DNA of 64,000 bases from an uncultured Bacteroidales bacterium (GCA_947305645.1 CAMZEC010000005.1:1-64000); one strand, 5' to 3'. Numbered from the stretch's first letter, positions 9,673 to 19,876 are shown. Made by a program: numbers and translations. Notes: generated by a model not told the origin, from the sequence alone.

Positions 9673-11469
9673 ATGGAAATGGACCGAATTCGCAATTTCT
9701 GCATCATAGCTCATATAGACCACGGCAAGAGTACGCTGGCGGACCGCCTGCTGGAGCTTACCAGCACCCTGGCGGCGCGCGACATGGAAAACCAGGTGCT
9801 GGACGACATGGACCTGGAGAAGGAGAAGGGCATCACCATCAAGAGCCACGCCATCCAGATGCGCTACATGTACAAGGGCGAGGAGTACAGGCTCAACCTG
9901 ATCGACACTCCGGGCCACGTGGACTTCTCCTACGAGGTCTCGCGTTCTATCGCTTCCTGCGAGGGCGCGCTGCTGGTGGTGGACGCCTCGCAGGGCGTGC
10001 AGGCGCAGACCATTTCCAATCTCTATATGGCCATAGACCACGGGCTGGAGATCATCCCCGTACTGAACAAGATAGACATGGAGTCCGCGCAGCCGGAGCT
10101 GGTGACCGACGAAATCTGCGACCTTCTGGGCTGCGCGCCGGAGGACGTCTTCAAGGTCTCCGCCCGCACCGGCGAAGGCGTGCCGCCCATCCTGGACGCC
10201 ATCGTGGAGAAGATTCCCGCCCCTGCCGGCGACCCGTCCGCTCCCCTGCAGGCGCTCATTTTCGACTCCGTCTTCAACTCCTTCCGCGGCGTAATCGCCT
10301 ACTTCAAGGTGGCAAACGGCTGCGTGCGCAAGGGCGACAAGGTGAAGTTCTTCGCCACTGGCATGGAGTACGAGGTGGAGGAGGTGGGCTCGCTGAAGAT
10401 GAAGCTCATCCCGGGCACCGAGGTGGGCTGCGGCGACGTGGGCTACATCATCACGGGCATCAAGAGCGCCGTGGAGGTGAAGGTGGGCGACACCATCACC
10501 CACGTCGCCAACCCCTGCTCGCAGGCCATCGCCGGCTTCGAGGAGGTGAAGCCGATGGTGTTCGCAGGTATGTACCCCGTGCAGGCGGACAAGTTCGAGG
10601 AGCTGCGGGCCGTACTGGAGAAGTTCCAGCTGAACGACGCCTCCTTCGTGTACGAGCCCGAGAGCTCGCTGGCGCTGGGAAGCGGCTTCCGCTGCGGCTT
10701 CCTGGGCCTGCTGCACCTGGAAATCGTGCAGGAGCGCCTCTTCCGCGAGTTCGACATGGACGTCATCACCACGGTACCGAACGTCTCATATAAAGTATAT
10801 ACGATGCAAGGCGAGGTGCTCGACGTGCACAACCCCTCCGGCCTGCCGGCGCCGACTCTCATCGACCATATCGAGGAGCCGTACATCCGCGCGCAGATAA
10901 TCAGCAAGTCCGAGTTCTTCGGGCCCATCATGAAGCTCTGCCTGGACCGCCGCGGCACGCTGGTGAGCCAGCACTACATCACCGCCGAGCGCGTGGAGCT
11001 CAACTACGACATGCCGCTGAGCGAGATAGTGTTCGACTTCTACGACAAGCTGAAGACCATTAGCAAGGGCTACGCGTCCTTCGACTACCACATCACCGGA
11101 TACCGCCCGGCTAAGCTCGTGAAGCTGGACATTCTGCTGAACGGTGAGCCCGCCGACGCCCTGTCCACCCTGATTCACGAAGACAACGCCTACACCTTCG
11201 GCCGCAAGATGTGCGAGAAGCTCAAGGACCTCATCCCCCGCCAGCAGTTCGACATCCCCATCCAGGCTGCCATCGGCGCCAAGATCATCGCCCGCGAGAC
11301 CGTAAAGCAGGTGCGCAAGGACGTCACCGCCAAATGCTACGGCGGCGACGTAACCCGCAAGAGGAAATTGCTCGAAAAGCAGAAGGAAGGCAAGAAGCGC
11401 ATGCGCCAGATCGGCACCGTCCAGGTGCCGCAGAGTGCGTTTATGGCCGTGCTGAAGCTGGACAGCTGA
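9673..11469 (+). CDS. lepA: Elongation factor 4 (LepA)
   Basis: [26 protein letters not shown]...[15 protein letters not shown]; full-length 598 aa. Confidence 0.99.
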   Translation: MEMDRIRNFCIIAHIDHGKSTLADRLLELTSTLAARDMENQVLDDMDLEKEKGITIKSHAIQMRYMYKGEEYRLNLIDTPGHVDFSYEVSRSIASCEGALLVVDASQGVQAQTISNLYMAIDHGLEIIPVLNKIDMESAQPELVTDEICDLLGCAPEDVFKVSARTGEGVPPILDAIVEKIPAPAGDPSAPLQALIFDSVFNSFRGVIAYFKVANGCVRKGDKVKFFATGMEYEVEEVGSLKMKLIPGTEVGCGDVGYIITGIKSAVEVKVGDTITHVANPCSQAIAGFEEVKPMVFAGMYPVQADKFEELRAVLEKFQLNDASFVYEPESSLALGSGFRCGFLGLLHLEIVQERLFREFDMDVITTVPNVSYKVYTMQGEVLDVHNPSGLPAPTLIDHIEEPYIRAQIISKSEFFGPIMKLCLDRRGTLVSQHYITAERVELNYDMPLSEIVFDFYDKLKTISKGYASFDYHITGYRPAKLVKLDILLNGEPADALSTLIHEDNAYTFGRKMCEKLKDLIPRQQFDIPIQAAIGAKIIARETVKQVRKDVTAKCYGGDVTRKRKLLEKQKEGKKRMRQIGTVQVPQSAFMAVLKLDS

Positions 11470-11487
11470 CGCTGTCAGATTTTAATC

Positions 11488-11514
11488 TGTCATTCTGAGC
11501 GAAGCGAAGAATCT
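11488..11514 (+). repeat. Single dispersed repeat TGTCATTCTGAGCGAAGCGAAGAATCT
   Basis: Same core as the elements at 7698-7814 and 62253-62415. Confidence 0.9.
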
Positions 11515-11518
11515 CTTT

Positions 11519-11546
11519 AAACCTCGGTACACCTTTTGCGTCTAAA
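11519..11546 (+). promoter_or_regulatory. Putative ECF sigma promoter AAACCT-N14-CGTCTAAA upstream of the sigma gene
   Basis: Same motif with identical spacing occurs at 12059-12086. Confidence 0.5.
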
Positions 11547-11553
11547 GAGTCGT

Positions 11554-12060
11554 ATGCTGGAGCAGGAAAGATTCTTCAATGAGCTGGTGCGGCAGTACAG
11601 CGAGCAGCTGTACTGGCACGTGCGCGGCATCGTGGGGAGCCACGAGGACGCGGACGACCTGATGCAGGAAATCTTCATCAAGGTGTGGCACGCTCTGCCC
11701 CGCTTCCGCGGCGACTCGGATCCCTTTACCTGGCTCTGGCGAATAGCCACCAACGAGGCCATCTCCTTTTTACGTAAGGCGCGCGTGCGTGCGGCACTGA
11801 GTTTCTCCCGCATCGATGCGGAAGCGGAGCGTATCAGCGACCCCAGCCCCTACTTCGACGGCGACAAGGCTCTCAGGGCCCTCCGCAAGGCCATCGCCTC
11901 CCTGCCCGACAAGCAGCGTCTGGTGTTCACCATGCGCTACTACGAGGAACTGAGCTACGAGCAGATTTCCGAGATAACGGGTACCAGCGTAGGGGCCCTG
12001 AAGACCTCCTACCATATTGCTTACGAGAAAATCAAGGACTTTCTGACCACCACCGATTAA
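11554..12060 (+). CDS. RNA polymerase ECF-type sigma factor
   Basis: HEDADDLMQEIFIKVWHALPRFRGDSDPFTWLWRIATNEAISFLRK (region 2) and LSYEQISEITGTSVGALKTSYHIAYEKIK (region 4). Start ATG 11554; the track extends to TTG 11536. Confidence 0.93.
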   Translation: MLEQERFFNELVRQYSEQLYWHVRGIVGSHEDADDLMQEIFIKVWHALPRFRGDSDPFTWLWRIATNEAISFLRKARVRAALSFSRIDAEAERISDPSPYFDGDKALRALRKAIASLPDKQRLVFTMRYYEELSYEQISEITGTSVGALKTSYHIAYEKIKDFLTTTD

Positions 12061-12086
12061 ACCTGTTACGAACTATTGCGTCTAAA
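12059..12086 (+). promoter_or_regulatory. Putative ECF sigma promoter AAACCT-N14-CGTCTAAA upstream of the 89-aa gene
   Basis: Spacing identical to 11519-11546. Confidence 0.5.
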
Positions 12087-12094
12087 TAAGCGAA

Positions 12095-12364
12095 ATGAAA
12101 AAGAACATGCCATATTCAACGCCGGAAGGATATTTCGAGGGCCTGCAGAACAGGCTCGGCGAGATTCCCGCACGCAAGAGCAGGATAAACCTGACGCCTT
12201 ACCTGGCTCTTGCAGCGAGCTTCATGCTTGCCATGCTCGCCGGCAATTACATACTTATGAAGACCACGGCCTCGCAGCCTGCGTCTGAAGACGAGATAGT
12301 TGAGTACCTCATAGATTCGGGCATGACTCTGGCCCAGCTTGAGGACGAAATATATAATTATTAA
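12095..12364 (+). CDS. Small single-TM protein, candidate anti-sigma/partner of the ECF factor
   Basis: 89 aa with TM PYLALAASFMLAMLAGNYILM; immediately follows the sigma gene. Confidence 0.65.
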   Translation: MKKNMPYSTPEGYFEGLQNRLGEIPARKSRINLTPYLALAASFMLAMLAGNYILMKTTASQPASEDEIVEYLIDSGMTLAQLEDEIYNY

Positions 12365-12377
12365 ATATGTTTTGGTT

Positions 12378-12986
12378 ATGAAAAAGTTGGTTTCCATTTT
12401 GCTGACAGTCAGCATCGCAGCAGTGGCTCTCGCACAGCCGCAGCAGCAAGGCCGCAAAGACTTCCACGACAAGTCGAAGGGCATTGTAATCCGTAATGAA
12501 GCGGAGAAATTCAAAGCCGAAAGGGTGGCTTTCATAACGTCCGAGGTCGGCCTCACCGCCGAGGATGCCCAGGCATTCTGGCCTATCTACAACAAGGCCG
12601 AGGCTGAACAGAAAGAGCTCAACGTGGCCGAGAAGAAAGCGTACATTGCATTAACCAAGGCTCTCAATGAAGGAGAGGGCAACGTAGACGCCCTTCTGGA
12701 CAACTACGTAAAGGCCAAGAAGGCTAATGTAAATGTCCACATCGGCTACATGAAGGAGTACAAGAAAGCCATCGGAACCGAAAAGACCGCCAAGTTCTTC
12801 GCCAGCGAGGAGAAGTTCCGCAGGAATCAGTTCCACAAGCTCGCCGATGAGTACAGGAAGAACTGCGGTCACAAAGGACACGGCGCACCCGGCAAAGACT
12901 TCAAAGGTGGCCGAAGCGGCGAATTCCGGGGCGGCCACAATGGCAACCAGCAAGGTGCCCCTCAGAGCATTCCCCAGGGCGAATAA
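12378..12986 (+). CDS. Periplasmic Spy/CpxP-like protein of unknown function
   Basis: Signal peptide MKKLVSILLTVSIAAVALAQ; charged helical body with WPIYNKAEAEQKEL; Gly/His-rich tail. Confidence 0.6.
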   Translation: MKKLVSILLTVSIAAVALAQPQQQGRKDFHDKSKGIVIRNEAEKFKAERVAFITSEVGLTAEDAQAFWPIYNKAEAEQKELNVAEKKAYIALTKALNEGEGNVDALLDNYVKAKKANVNVHIGYMKEYKKAIGTEKTAKFFASEEKFRRNQFHKLADEYRKNCGHKGHGAPGKDFKGGRSGEFRGGHNGNQQGAPQSIPQGE

Positions 12987-13007
12987 ATTCGTTCATTAAT
13001 CCGCTCA

Positions 13008-13046
13008 GCGGGCAAGGTCCCATTATACATGGCAGACCTTGCCCGC
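13008..13046. repeat. Perfect 12-bp-stem hairpin GCGGGCAAGGTC...GACCTTGCCCGC
   Basis: Inverted repeat read in sequence between convergent genes. Confidence 0.85.
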
Positions 13047-13084
13047 TATTCTATGTCTGAAGGTTGTACAGGGCACATTGCCGT

Positions 13085-13115
13085 GCAAGGTCCCCAGCCT
13101 AAAACGGGACCTTGC
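13085..13115. repeat. Perfect 10-bp-stem hairpin GCAAGGTCCC...GGGACCTTGC
   Basis: Second copy of the GCAAGGTCCC arm pair, 38 bp downstream of the first hairpin. Confidence 0.85.
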
Positions 13116-13125
13116 CCGGAATAAA

Positions 13126-13998
13126 TCAAATCGCCTTTGCGTAATGGGTAGGCTCCTTCTTCGGCGGCTCCGGATGCACCACCGAGGCGGGCTTCCTGGA
13201 CACGAAGGAATAAACCAGCAGTGCCACGCCGGCAACGATGAACGGAATGGAAAGCAGCTGTCCCATGTTCAGGGCCATGCTGTTCTCGAATTCCACCTGC
13301 GGCTCCTTGATAAACTCTATCAGGAACCTCATGCCGAAGCAACCGACCAGGAACAAGCCAAAAAAGAATCCCCTGTGAACTTTGTCCAGTTTCTTGGCGT
13401 AAACCCAAAGCAGAACCAATCCCAGAATCAGATAGCTTAACGACTCGTAGATCTGAGTGGGATGCTTGGGTTCGGTCTCTCCGCGAAGCTCGAAAACGAA
13501 GCCCCACGGTAAAGAGGTGACATCACCGTAAATCTCTGAATTAAAGAGGTTTCCAAGCCTTATCAAACAACCTGCAAACGCAACAGTAATCACCAGTCGG
13601 TCCATAATCCAGAGGAAGTCGAAGTCGTTCTTCTTTCCGTAATGCACAGAGAACCACCACATTCCCAGAAGCAGGGCAATGGCGCCGCCGTGGCTGGCAA
13701 GTCCGCCCTTCCAGGGCATGAAGATCTCCCAGAATCCGGCCCATGAGCCGAAGTAATAATCCGGCTGATAGAAGCAGCAGTGCCCGAGGCGTGCGCCCAC
13801 TATGGTAGCTATAAGCAAGGTATAAAGAAGCGGGTCCAGAAGCTTCTCAGGCACGCCCTCGCGACGGAAAAACCAGCGGAAGAGGTACCAGCCGATAATG
13901 AACCCGGAAACAAAAAGCAATGAATACCAACGAATTCCGAAATTTCCTATGGTGAAAATCTCGGGATTGACGTTCCAGTGTATCGCAAGCAATTCCAT
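13126..13998 (-). CDS. lgt: Prolipoprotein diacylglyceryl transferase
   Basis: MELLAIHWNVNPEIFTIGNFGIRWYSLLF...RLGNLFNSEIYG...HPTQIYESL. Confidence 0.96.
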   Translation of the reverse strand: MELLAIHWNVNPEIFTIGNFGIRWYSLLFVSGFIIGWYLFRWFFRREGVPEKLLDPLLYTLLIATIVGARLGHCCFYQPDYYFGSWAGFWEIFMPWKGGLASHGGAIALLLGMWWFSVHYGKKNDFDFLWIMDRLVITVAFAGCLIRLGNLFNSEIYGDVTSLPWGFVFELRGETEPKHPTQIYESLSYLILGLVLLWVYAKKLDKVHRGFFFGLFLVGCFGMRFLIEFIKEPQVEFENSMALNMGQLLSIPFIVAGVALLVYSFVSRKPASVVHPEPPKKEPTHYAKAI

Positions 13999-14013
13999 AC
14001 TCAAAAAATTTTT

Positions 14014-14021
14014 CAAAGATA
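14014..14021 (-). promoter_or_regulatory. -7 element TATCTTTG upstream of lgt
   Basis: CAAAGATA on + strand. Confidence 0.55.
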
Positions 14022-14096
14022 GGCTTTTTAAGGCGCATTAACAACCCAAAACAGGTATAATTTTTGCAGCAAAAGTCGCGCCCGTTACGTAAAAAC

Positions 14097-15473
14097 ATGA
14101 AAAAATCTATAGTAGTTTTAGCACTAATCTCGCTGACGCTGCAAACAGCCAATGCCCAGGAAACGGTCTATCTGACCCTGGACCAGGCCCTGCAGACGGC
14201 CCTGAGCGAGAACGCATCCGTCCGCATCGCGGACCTGGAAATCGAGCGCACCGGATATGCCCGTAAAGGCAGCTACGCCGCACTCTTCCCGCAGATTGAC
14301 GGCTCCGGCTCCTATCAGCGCACCATCAAAAAACAGGTAATGTACATGGACTTCGCCATCGGCGGCGGCTCGAGCGACGGCTCCGAAGGGGGCGGTTCGG
14401 TCTCCCGCGACGGCATCGAGGTGGGCCGCTGGAACACCTGGTCCACAGGCATATCGGCCAGCATGCCGCTGGTTAACGCACAGCTCTGGAAGAGCCTGCA
14501 GATAAGCGACCAGGACGTGGAGCTGGCGGTGGAAAAGGCACGCGCCTCCCGCCTGGAGACCGTCACCCAGGTGAAGAAGGCCTTCTTCACCGTCCTGCTG
14601 GCCAAAGAGGCGCTTAACGTTTATCAGTCGGTCTACGAGAACGCACGCGAGAACCTCGAGCTCACGCAGAAGAAGTACAACGCGCAGCGCGCCTCGGAGC
14701 TGGACCTCACCCGCGCAAAGACCACACTCGCGAACGCCGTGCCCAACATGTACGACGCCGCCAACTCGGTGGAGCTCGGCCTGTGGCAGCTGAAGGCCGT
14801 CATGGGGGTGGACCTGGACAGCAACATAGATGTCGCTGGCACCCTCAAGGACTACGCGGAAATGATGCTGGAGGCCCCCGAAAGCGGCTCCGACCTCAGC
14901 GGCAACTCCTCCCTGAGGCAGCTGGCCATCCAGGCGGAGCAGCTTGCGAACACCGTAAAGATGCAGCAATACGCCTTCCTGCCGTCGCTGGCAGTGGGCT
15001 TCAACTACAGCATCAACGCTATGGCCAACGACTACAACTTCAGCCAGTACAAGTGGTCCCCCTACTCCTACGTGGGCCTCAGCCTCAGCATCCCCATCTT
15101 CTCCGGAGGCAAGAGACTGAATGCAGTGCGGCAGGCAAAGGTGCAGGCGGCCGAGCTGGACATCCAGCGTACGAACACCGAACGCCAGCTGCAGATAGCC
15201 ATACGGCAGTACCTCGGCACCATGGACACCGCCACCAAGAGCTACGCCTCCGCCGCAAGCGCAGTGGAGACCGCCCAGAAGGCGTACTCCATCGCCCGCC
15301 AGTCGTACGACGTGGGCCGCAGCACCCTGACCGACCTCAACGACGCCCAGCTGGCGCTCACCCAGAGCGAGCTCGGCGTATGCCAGGCAATCTTCAGCTA
15401 CTTGTCTGCCAAGTCCGACCTCGAGGGCACCCTTGGCGCAGATTTCATAGAAAACAGCAACACAAATGAATAA
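14097..15473 (+). CDS. TolC family outer membrane efflux protein
   Basis: MKKSIVVLALISLTLQTANAQ signal; OEP repeat features; followed by adaptor and RND pump. Confidence 0.93.
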   Translation: MKKSIVVLALISLTLQTANAQETVYLTLDQALQTALSENASVRIADLEIERTGYARKGSYAALFPQIDGSGSYQRTIKKQVMYMDFAIGGGSSDGSEGGGSVSRDGIEVGRWNTWSTGISASMPLVNAQLWKSLQISDQDVELAVEKARASRLETVTQVKKAFFTVLLAKEALNVYQSVYENARENLELTQKKYNAQRASELDLTRAKTTLANAVPNMYDAANSVELGLWQLKAVMGVDLDSNIDVAGTLKDYAEMMLEAPESGSDLSGNSSLRQLAIQAEQLANTVKMQQYAFLPSLAVGFNYSINAMANDYNFSQYKWSPYSYVGLSLSIPIFSGGKRLNAVRQAKVQAAELDIQRTNTERQLQIAIRQYLGTMDTATKSYASAASAVETAQKAYSIARQSYDVGRSTLTDLNDAQLALTQSELGVCQAIFSYLSAKSDLEGTLGADFIENSNTNE

Positions 15474-16485
15474 AACACTCATTTTAGCCGCCGCCGTGCT
15501 GCTCGCAGGCTGCGGTCAACAGAACAGCGGGACCGGCGCCCAGGGTGCCCCCCAGCAGGAAACCAAGCCCCTGGTAAGCGTGATTACCGCAAGCAAAGAG
15601 CGCGTTCCGCAGACCGCCCTGTACTCATCTACCGTACAGGCCAACGTGGTCAACAACATAGCCCCTCAGAGCGGCGGCCGCATCCAGAAACTCAACGTGG
15701 AAGTGGGCGACTTCGTGTCCAAGGGGCAGGTACTCGCAGAGATGGACCGCGTGCAGCTGGACCAGGCGGAACTCAAGCTCCGCAACGACGAGACCGAGCT
15801 CGAGCGCGTACGCGCCCTGCTGGCCCAGGGAGGCATCTCCCAGGCGGACTTCGACCAGCTGGAGCTGGCCTGCAACGTGAGCCGCAGCAACTGGCGCAAC
15901 ATTGAGGAGAACACCATACTCCGCAGCCCCGTGAGCGGCGTGGTGACCGCACGCAACTACGACCGCGGCGACATGTACGCCATGTCCCAGCCCATCTATA
16001 CCGTGCAGCAGATCACTCCCGTGAAGATACTGGTGGCCATTTCCGAGACCGACTACACCCGCGTGAAGAAGGGCGACAAGGTCTCCCTCACCGCCGACGC
16101 CCTTCCCGGCAAGACCTTCGAGGGCACGGTGAACCGCCTCTATCCCGTGATGGACGCCGCCACGCACACCTTCAACGTGGAGGTGCTGGTGCCCAACACC
16201 CGCAGGGAGCTCCGTCCGGGGATGTACGCCCGCGTGACCGTGAATTTCGGCGACAGCGTCAGCATTACGGTGCCCGATTCCGCGGTCTCCAAGATGCAGG
16301 GCGCCGGCACCCGCACGGTCTTCGTAATCGACGGCGAGGACAAGGCGGTCATGAAGGTGGTGACCCTCGGGCGCCACTTCGACGGCAAGTTCGAGGTGCT
16401 CTCCGGCATCGAGGAGGGCGAGCGAGTGGTCGTTAAGGGCAATTCTACGCTCAAGGCAGGTCAAACAGTGGAAATCGGACAGTAA
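15466..16485 (+). CDS. RND efflux periplasmic adaptor (MFP)
   Basis: Lipobox VLLAGCGQQ; GGRIQKLNVEVGDFVSKGQVLAEMD; SPVSGVVTARNYDRGDMY. Confidence 0.95.
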   Translation: MNKTLILAAAVLLAGCGQQNSGTGAQGAPQQETKPLVSVITASKERVPQTALYSSTVQANVVNNIAPQSGGRIQKLNVEVGDFVSKGQVLAEMDRVQLDQAELKLRNDETELERVRALLAQGGISQADFDQLELACNVSRSNWRNIEENTILRSPVSGVVTARNYDRGDMYAMSQPIYTVQQITPVKILVAISETDYTRVKKGDKVSLTADALPGKTFEGTVNRLYPVMDAATHTFNVEVLVPNTRRELRPGMYARVTVNFGDSVSITVPDSAVSKMQGAGTRTVFVIDGEDKAVMKVVTLGRHFDGKFEVLSGIEEGERVVVKGNSTLKAGQTVEIGQ

Positions 16486-19400
16486 TGAGCATCTACAGAT
16501 CAGCGGTCAAGAACCCGGTAACCACCGCTCTCGTATTCATCGCCTTCATGATACTCGGTATCTTCTCGCTGAGCCGGACGAGCATCGCCCAGTTCCCCGA
16601 GTTCGATTCCAATACCATCATGGTGATGGCGTCTTATCCCGGAGCCAACGCCGCGGACATCGAGAACAACCTCACAAAGGTGCTCGAGAACGCCCTGAAC
16701 GGCGTTGAGAACCTTAAGGAGCTGACTTCCAGGTCCAAGGAGAACGTATCCCTGCTCACCCTGACCTTCGAGTACGGCACGGACATAGAGGAGGCGACCA
16801 ACAACGTCCGAGACAAGCTGGACATGGTCAACTCCAACCTGCCGGACGGCGCATCCATGCCCGTCATCTTCAAGTTCAGCGCGGACGACATGCCCATCAT
16901 GTTCCTCACGGCGACGGCCGACGCCAGCCTCGACGGATTGGACAAGATACTTGACGACCGCCTCGCCACCCCTCTGGCCCGCGTGCCGGGAGTGGGTACG
17001 GTGAGCGTCGCCGGAGCCCCCACCCGCGAGATCCAGGTCTACTGCGACCCGTCCCGCCTGGAGGCTTACAAGCTGAGCATCAGCGGCATTGCGGCCACCA
17101 TCGCCTCGGAGAACAAGAACCTGCCCTCGGGCAACATCGACATAGGCTCCAGCACCTACACCCTGCGCGTGCAGAAGGAGTTCAGCGACCCTTCGGAACT
17201 GCTGGACATCGTCGTAGGCACCGCCGGCGGACGTACGGTGTACCTGCGAGACGTGGCCACCGTGCGCGACGGCAGCGAGGAGCGGGAGCAGGAGTCGTAC
17301 ACCGACGGCATCCGTTCCGCCCGAATCATCATCCAGAAGCAGTCGGGCGCCAACACGGTCAACGTAATCAAGGGCGTCAAGAAGCAGCTGGAGAAGATCA
17401 AGCCCACCCTGCCCGCCGACGTGGACGTAACCATACTGGTGGACGGCTCCACGGAGATCATCAACACCATCAAGACGCTGCGGGACACCATCATAATCAC
17501 CTTCCTGGTGGTCATGCTGGTGGTGTTCCTCTTCCTGGGCAACTTCAAGTCGACCTTCATCATCGTGCTGTCGATCCCTATGGCCCTGCTGGCGTCGCTG
17601 GTGTACCTGTACGCCACCGGCAACACCCTGAACATCATTTCCATGTCCGCCCTGGCGATTGCCATAGGCATGGTGGTGGACGACGCCATAGTGGTGCTGG
17701 AGAACGTGTCCACGCACCTGGCGCGAGGGGAACGGCCCAAGGAGGCGGCTGTACACGGCACCTCCGAGGTGGGCATCTCCGTTATCGCATCCACCCTCAC
17801 CATGCTCTGCGTGTTCCTGCCGCTTACCATGATCAAGGGCATGTCGGGCATCATGTTCCGGCAGCTTGGATGGATAGTGAGCATAATCATGGTGGTCTCC
17901 ACCACCGCCGCGCTCACCCTCGTGCCCATGCTCTGCTCCCGCTGGCTCAAGCCTAACGAGAAGCACGGGCGTGCGTACAACGCCATCTTCGGGCCCGTCA
18001 ACCGCTTCATCGACTGGATCTCCAGGGGCTACGGGCACGTAATCCACTGGGCCACCAAGAGGCGTGCGGTCGTAATCATCGCCTTCGCCGTGGTGTTCGC
18101 CGCCGCCGTGGCGCTGATGGCCCCCGGCGTGAAGACGGAATTTTTCCCTCACAGCGACACCGACCGCATCTCCTGCAACATCGAGCTGCCCATGGGAACG
18201 GCGCAGAGCGTCACCCGCGAGTTCGCCTTCCGCCTCTACGACGACGTGCGCGAGGCGGTCCCGGAGGCGCAGCGCATCAACTTCACCTTCGGCCAGGCCG
18301 ACACCGACAACACCTTCGCCAACATGCAGAGCAACGGCACGCACATCATCTCCATGAACGTGCGTATCGGCACCAGCAGCACGCGCAAGCGCACCAGTGC
18401 CGAGATTGCCGACGTCATCCGCGGCGTGCTGAAGCACTATCCCGACATCCACCGAGCTACCGTTACCGAGGGCGGCGGACGTATGGGAGGCGCCTCGATG
18501 ATCAAGGTGGAGGTGTACGGCTACAGCTTCCAGACCACCGACGAGGTTGCCCGCGAGCTAAGGGCCAAGATGCTGGAGGACCCTGCCTTCGCGCAGGTGA
18601 CCCTGAGCCGCGACGAATACACGCCGGAGTACCAGATGGACTTCGACCGCACCAAGCTGGCCCTCAACGGACTCAACTCCACCACCGCCGGTGCGGCATT
18701 CAGCGCCGCCATGAGCGGCAGCGTGGCCTCCTTCTACCGCGAGGACGGCGAGGAGTACAGCATACGCGTGCGCTACGCCCCCGAGTTCCGTACGAGCATC
18801 GAGGACATGGAGAACATACCCGTGACCAACGGCCTCGGCAACGTGGTGCGCATGAAGGAACTGGGCAGCATCGTGGAGACCCTGGTGCCGCCGTCCATCG
18901 AGCGCAAGGACCGCGAGCGCCTGATTACCGTAACCGGTATCGTGGCGCGCGGAGCAGCCCTTTCGGACGCAGTGGAAGCGGCCCAGCGCGCCATTGACGC
19001 CACCGACGTGCCTGCCGAGCTGACCATCCAGATTGCCGGCGACTACGAGGAGCAGCAGGATATGTTTGCCGACCTTTTCCTGCTCATCGCGCTGATTATT
19101 ATTTTGGTTTACATGGTCATGGCGTCCCAGTTCGAGTCGTTCATGAGCCCGTTCGTGATTATGTTCAGCGTGCCGTTCGCAGTGGTGGGCGTGCTGCTGG
19201 GTTTCACGGTTTCCGGAGTGAACCTCGGAATGATGTCGCTGGTGGGTATAATAATTCTGCTGGGTATAGTGGTGAAGAACGGTATCGTGCTGATAGACTA
19301 CACCATACTGCTGCGCGAGCGCGGCATGAACGTGCGCGACGCCTCCACCACCGCGGCCCGCAGCCGTCTGCGTCCTATCCTCATGACCACCCTCACCACC

Positions 19401-19586
19401 GTGCTGGGTATGCTGCCTATGGCTATCGGCACGGGCGAGGGCTCCGAGATGTGGCGCGCCCTCGGCGTCACCGTGTGCTGGGGTCTTTCTATCTCTACCC
19501 TGGTGACCCTGGTGCTCATTCCTACCGTCTATTGTTCCATCTGCGTGCGCCAGGACAAGCGCAAGAAAAAACTCGCATTGAAATGA
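16485..19586 (+). CDS. RND efflux transporter permease (AcrB/HAE1-like)
   Basis: 1033 aa; GMVVDDAIVVLENV, MALLASLVYLYATGNTLNIISM, GIVVKNGIVLIDY. Confidence 0.97.
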   Translation: MSIYRSAVKNPVTTALVFIAFMILGIFSLSRTSIAQFPEFDSNTIMVMASYPGANAADIENNLTKVLENALNGVENLKELTSRSKENVSLLTLTFEYGTDIEEATNNVRDKLDMVNSNLPDGASMPVIFKFSADDMPIMFLTATADASLDGLDKILDDRLATPLARVPGVGTVSVAGAPTREIQVYCDPSRLEAYKLSISGIAATIASENKNLPSGNIDIGSSTYTLRVQKEFSDPSELLDIVVGTAGGRTVYLRDVATVRDGSEEREQESYTDGIRSARIIIQKQSGANTVNVIKGVKKQLEKIKPTLPADVDVTILVDGSTEIINTIKTLRDTIIITFLVVMLVVFLFLGNFKSTFIIVLSIPMALLASLVYLYATGNTLNIISMSALAIAIGMVVDDAIVVLENVSTHLARGERPKEAAVHGTSEVGISVIASTLTMLCVFLPLTMIKGMSGIMFRQLGWIVSIIMVVSTTAALTLVPMLCSRWLKPNEKHGRAYNAIFGPVNRFIDWISRGYGHVIHWATKRRAVVIIAFAVVFAAAVALMAPGVKTEFFPHSDTDRISCNIELPMGTAQSVTREFAFRLYDDVREAVPEAQRINFTFGQADTDNTFANMQSNGTHIISMNVRIGTSSTRKRTSAEIADVIRGVLKHYPDIHRATVTEGGGRMGGASMIKVEVYGYSFQTTDEVARELRAKMLEDPAFAQVTLSRDEYTPEYQMDFDRTKLALNGLNSTTAGAAFSAAMSGSVASFYREDGEEYSIRVRYAPEFRTSIEDMENIPVTNGLGNVVRMKELGSIVETLVPPSIERKDRERLITVTGIVARGAALSDAVEAAQRAIDATDVPAELTIQIAGDYEEQQDMFADLFLLIALIIILVYMVMASQFESFMSPFVIMFSVPFAVVGVLLGFTVSGVNLGMMSLVGIIILLGIVVKNGIVLIDYTILLRERGMNVRDASTTAARSRLRPILMTTLTTVLGMLPMAIGTGEGSEMWRALGVTVCWGLSISTLVTLVLIPTVYCSICVRQDKRKKKLALK

Positions 19587-19876
19587 AAGCTGTCTTTATA
19601 AGTTATAATCAAGCATATAGCGACGAGATTATCGAGGTGCTCGAGTCCGTGCGCCAGCGCGGCTACACCCGCTGGACCGACATACAGGGCCGCGGCGGCT
19701 TCAACGGCACGCCCCACCTGGGCGACCACGCCTGGCCCGAGCAGAACCACGCGGTGCTTACCGTGGTGGACGATTCCAAGGTGCAACCCATCCTCGACGC
19801 CCTGCGCACAAAAGACGAAGGCTCTCCCGACCTGGGTCTGAGAGCCTTCGTATGGAGTGTGGAGGAGGCGTATTAG
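19583..19876 (+). CDS. Small PII-like protein co-encoded with the RND pump
   Basis: MKAVFISYNQAYSDEIIEVLESVRQRGYTRWTDIQGRGGFNGTPHLGDHAWPEQNHAVLTVVDD...; ATGA overlap with the RND stop. Confidence 0.65.
   Translation: MKAVFISYNQAYSDEIIEVLESVRQRGYTRWTDIQGRGGFNGTPHLGDHAWPEQNHAVLTVVDDSKVQPILDALRTKDEGSPDLGLRAFVWSVEEAY

Noticed and set aside
16500-18452. 650-aa minus-strand ORF antisense to the RND permease
   Set aside because: His/Gly/Val-rich shadow frame; the opposite strand encodes a canonical RND pump.
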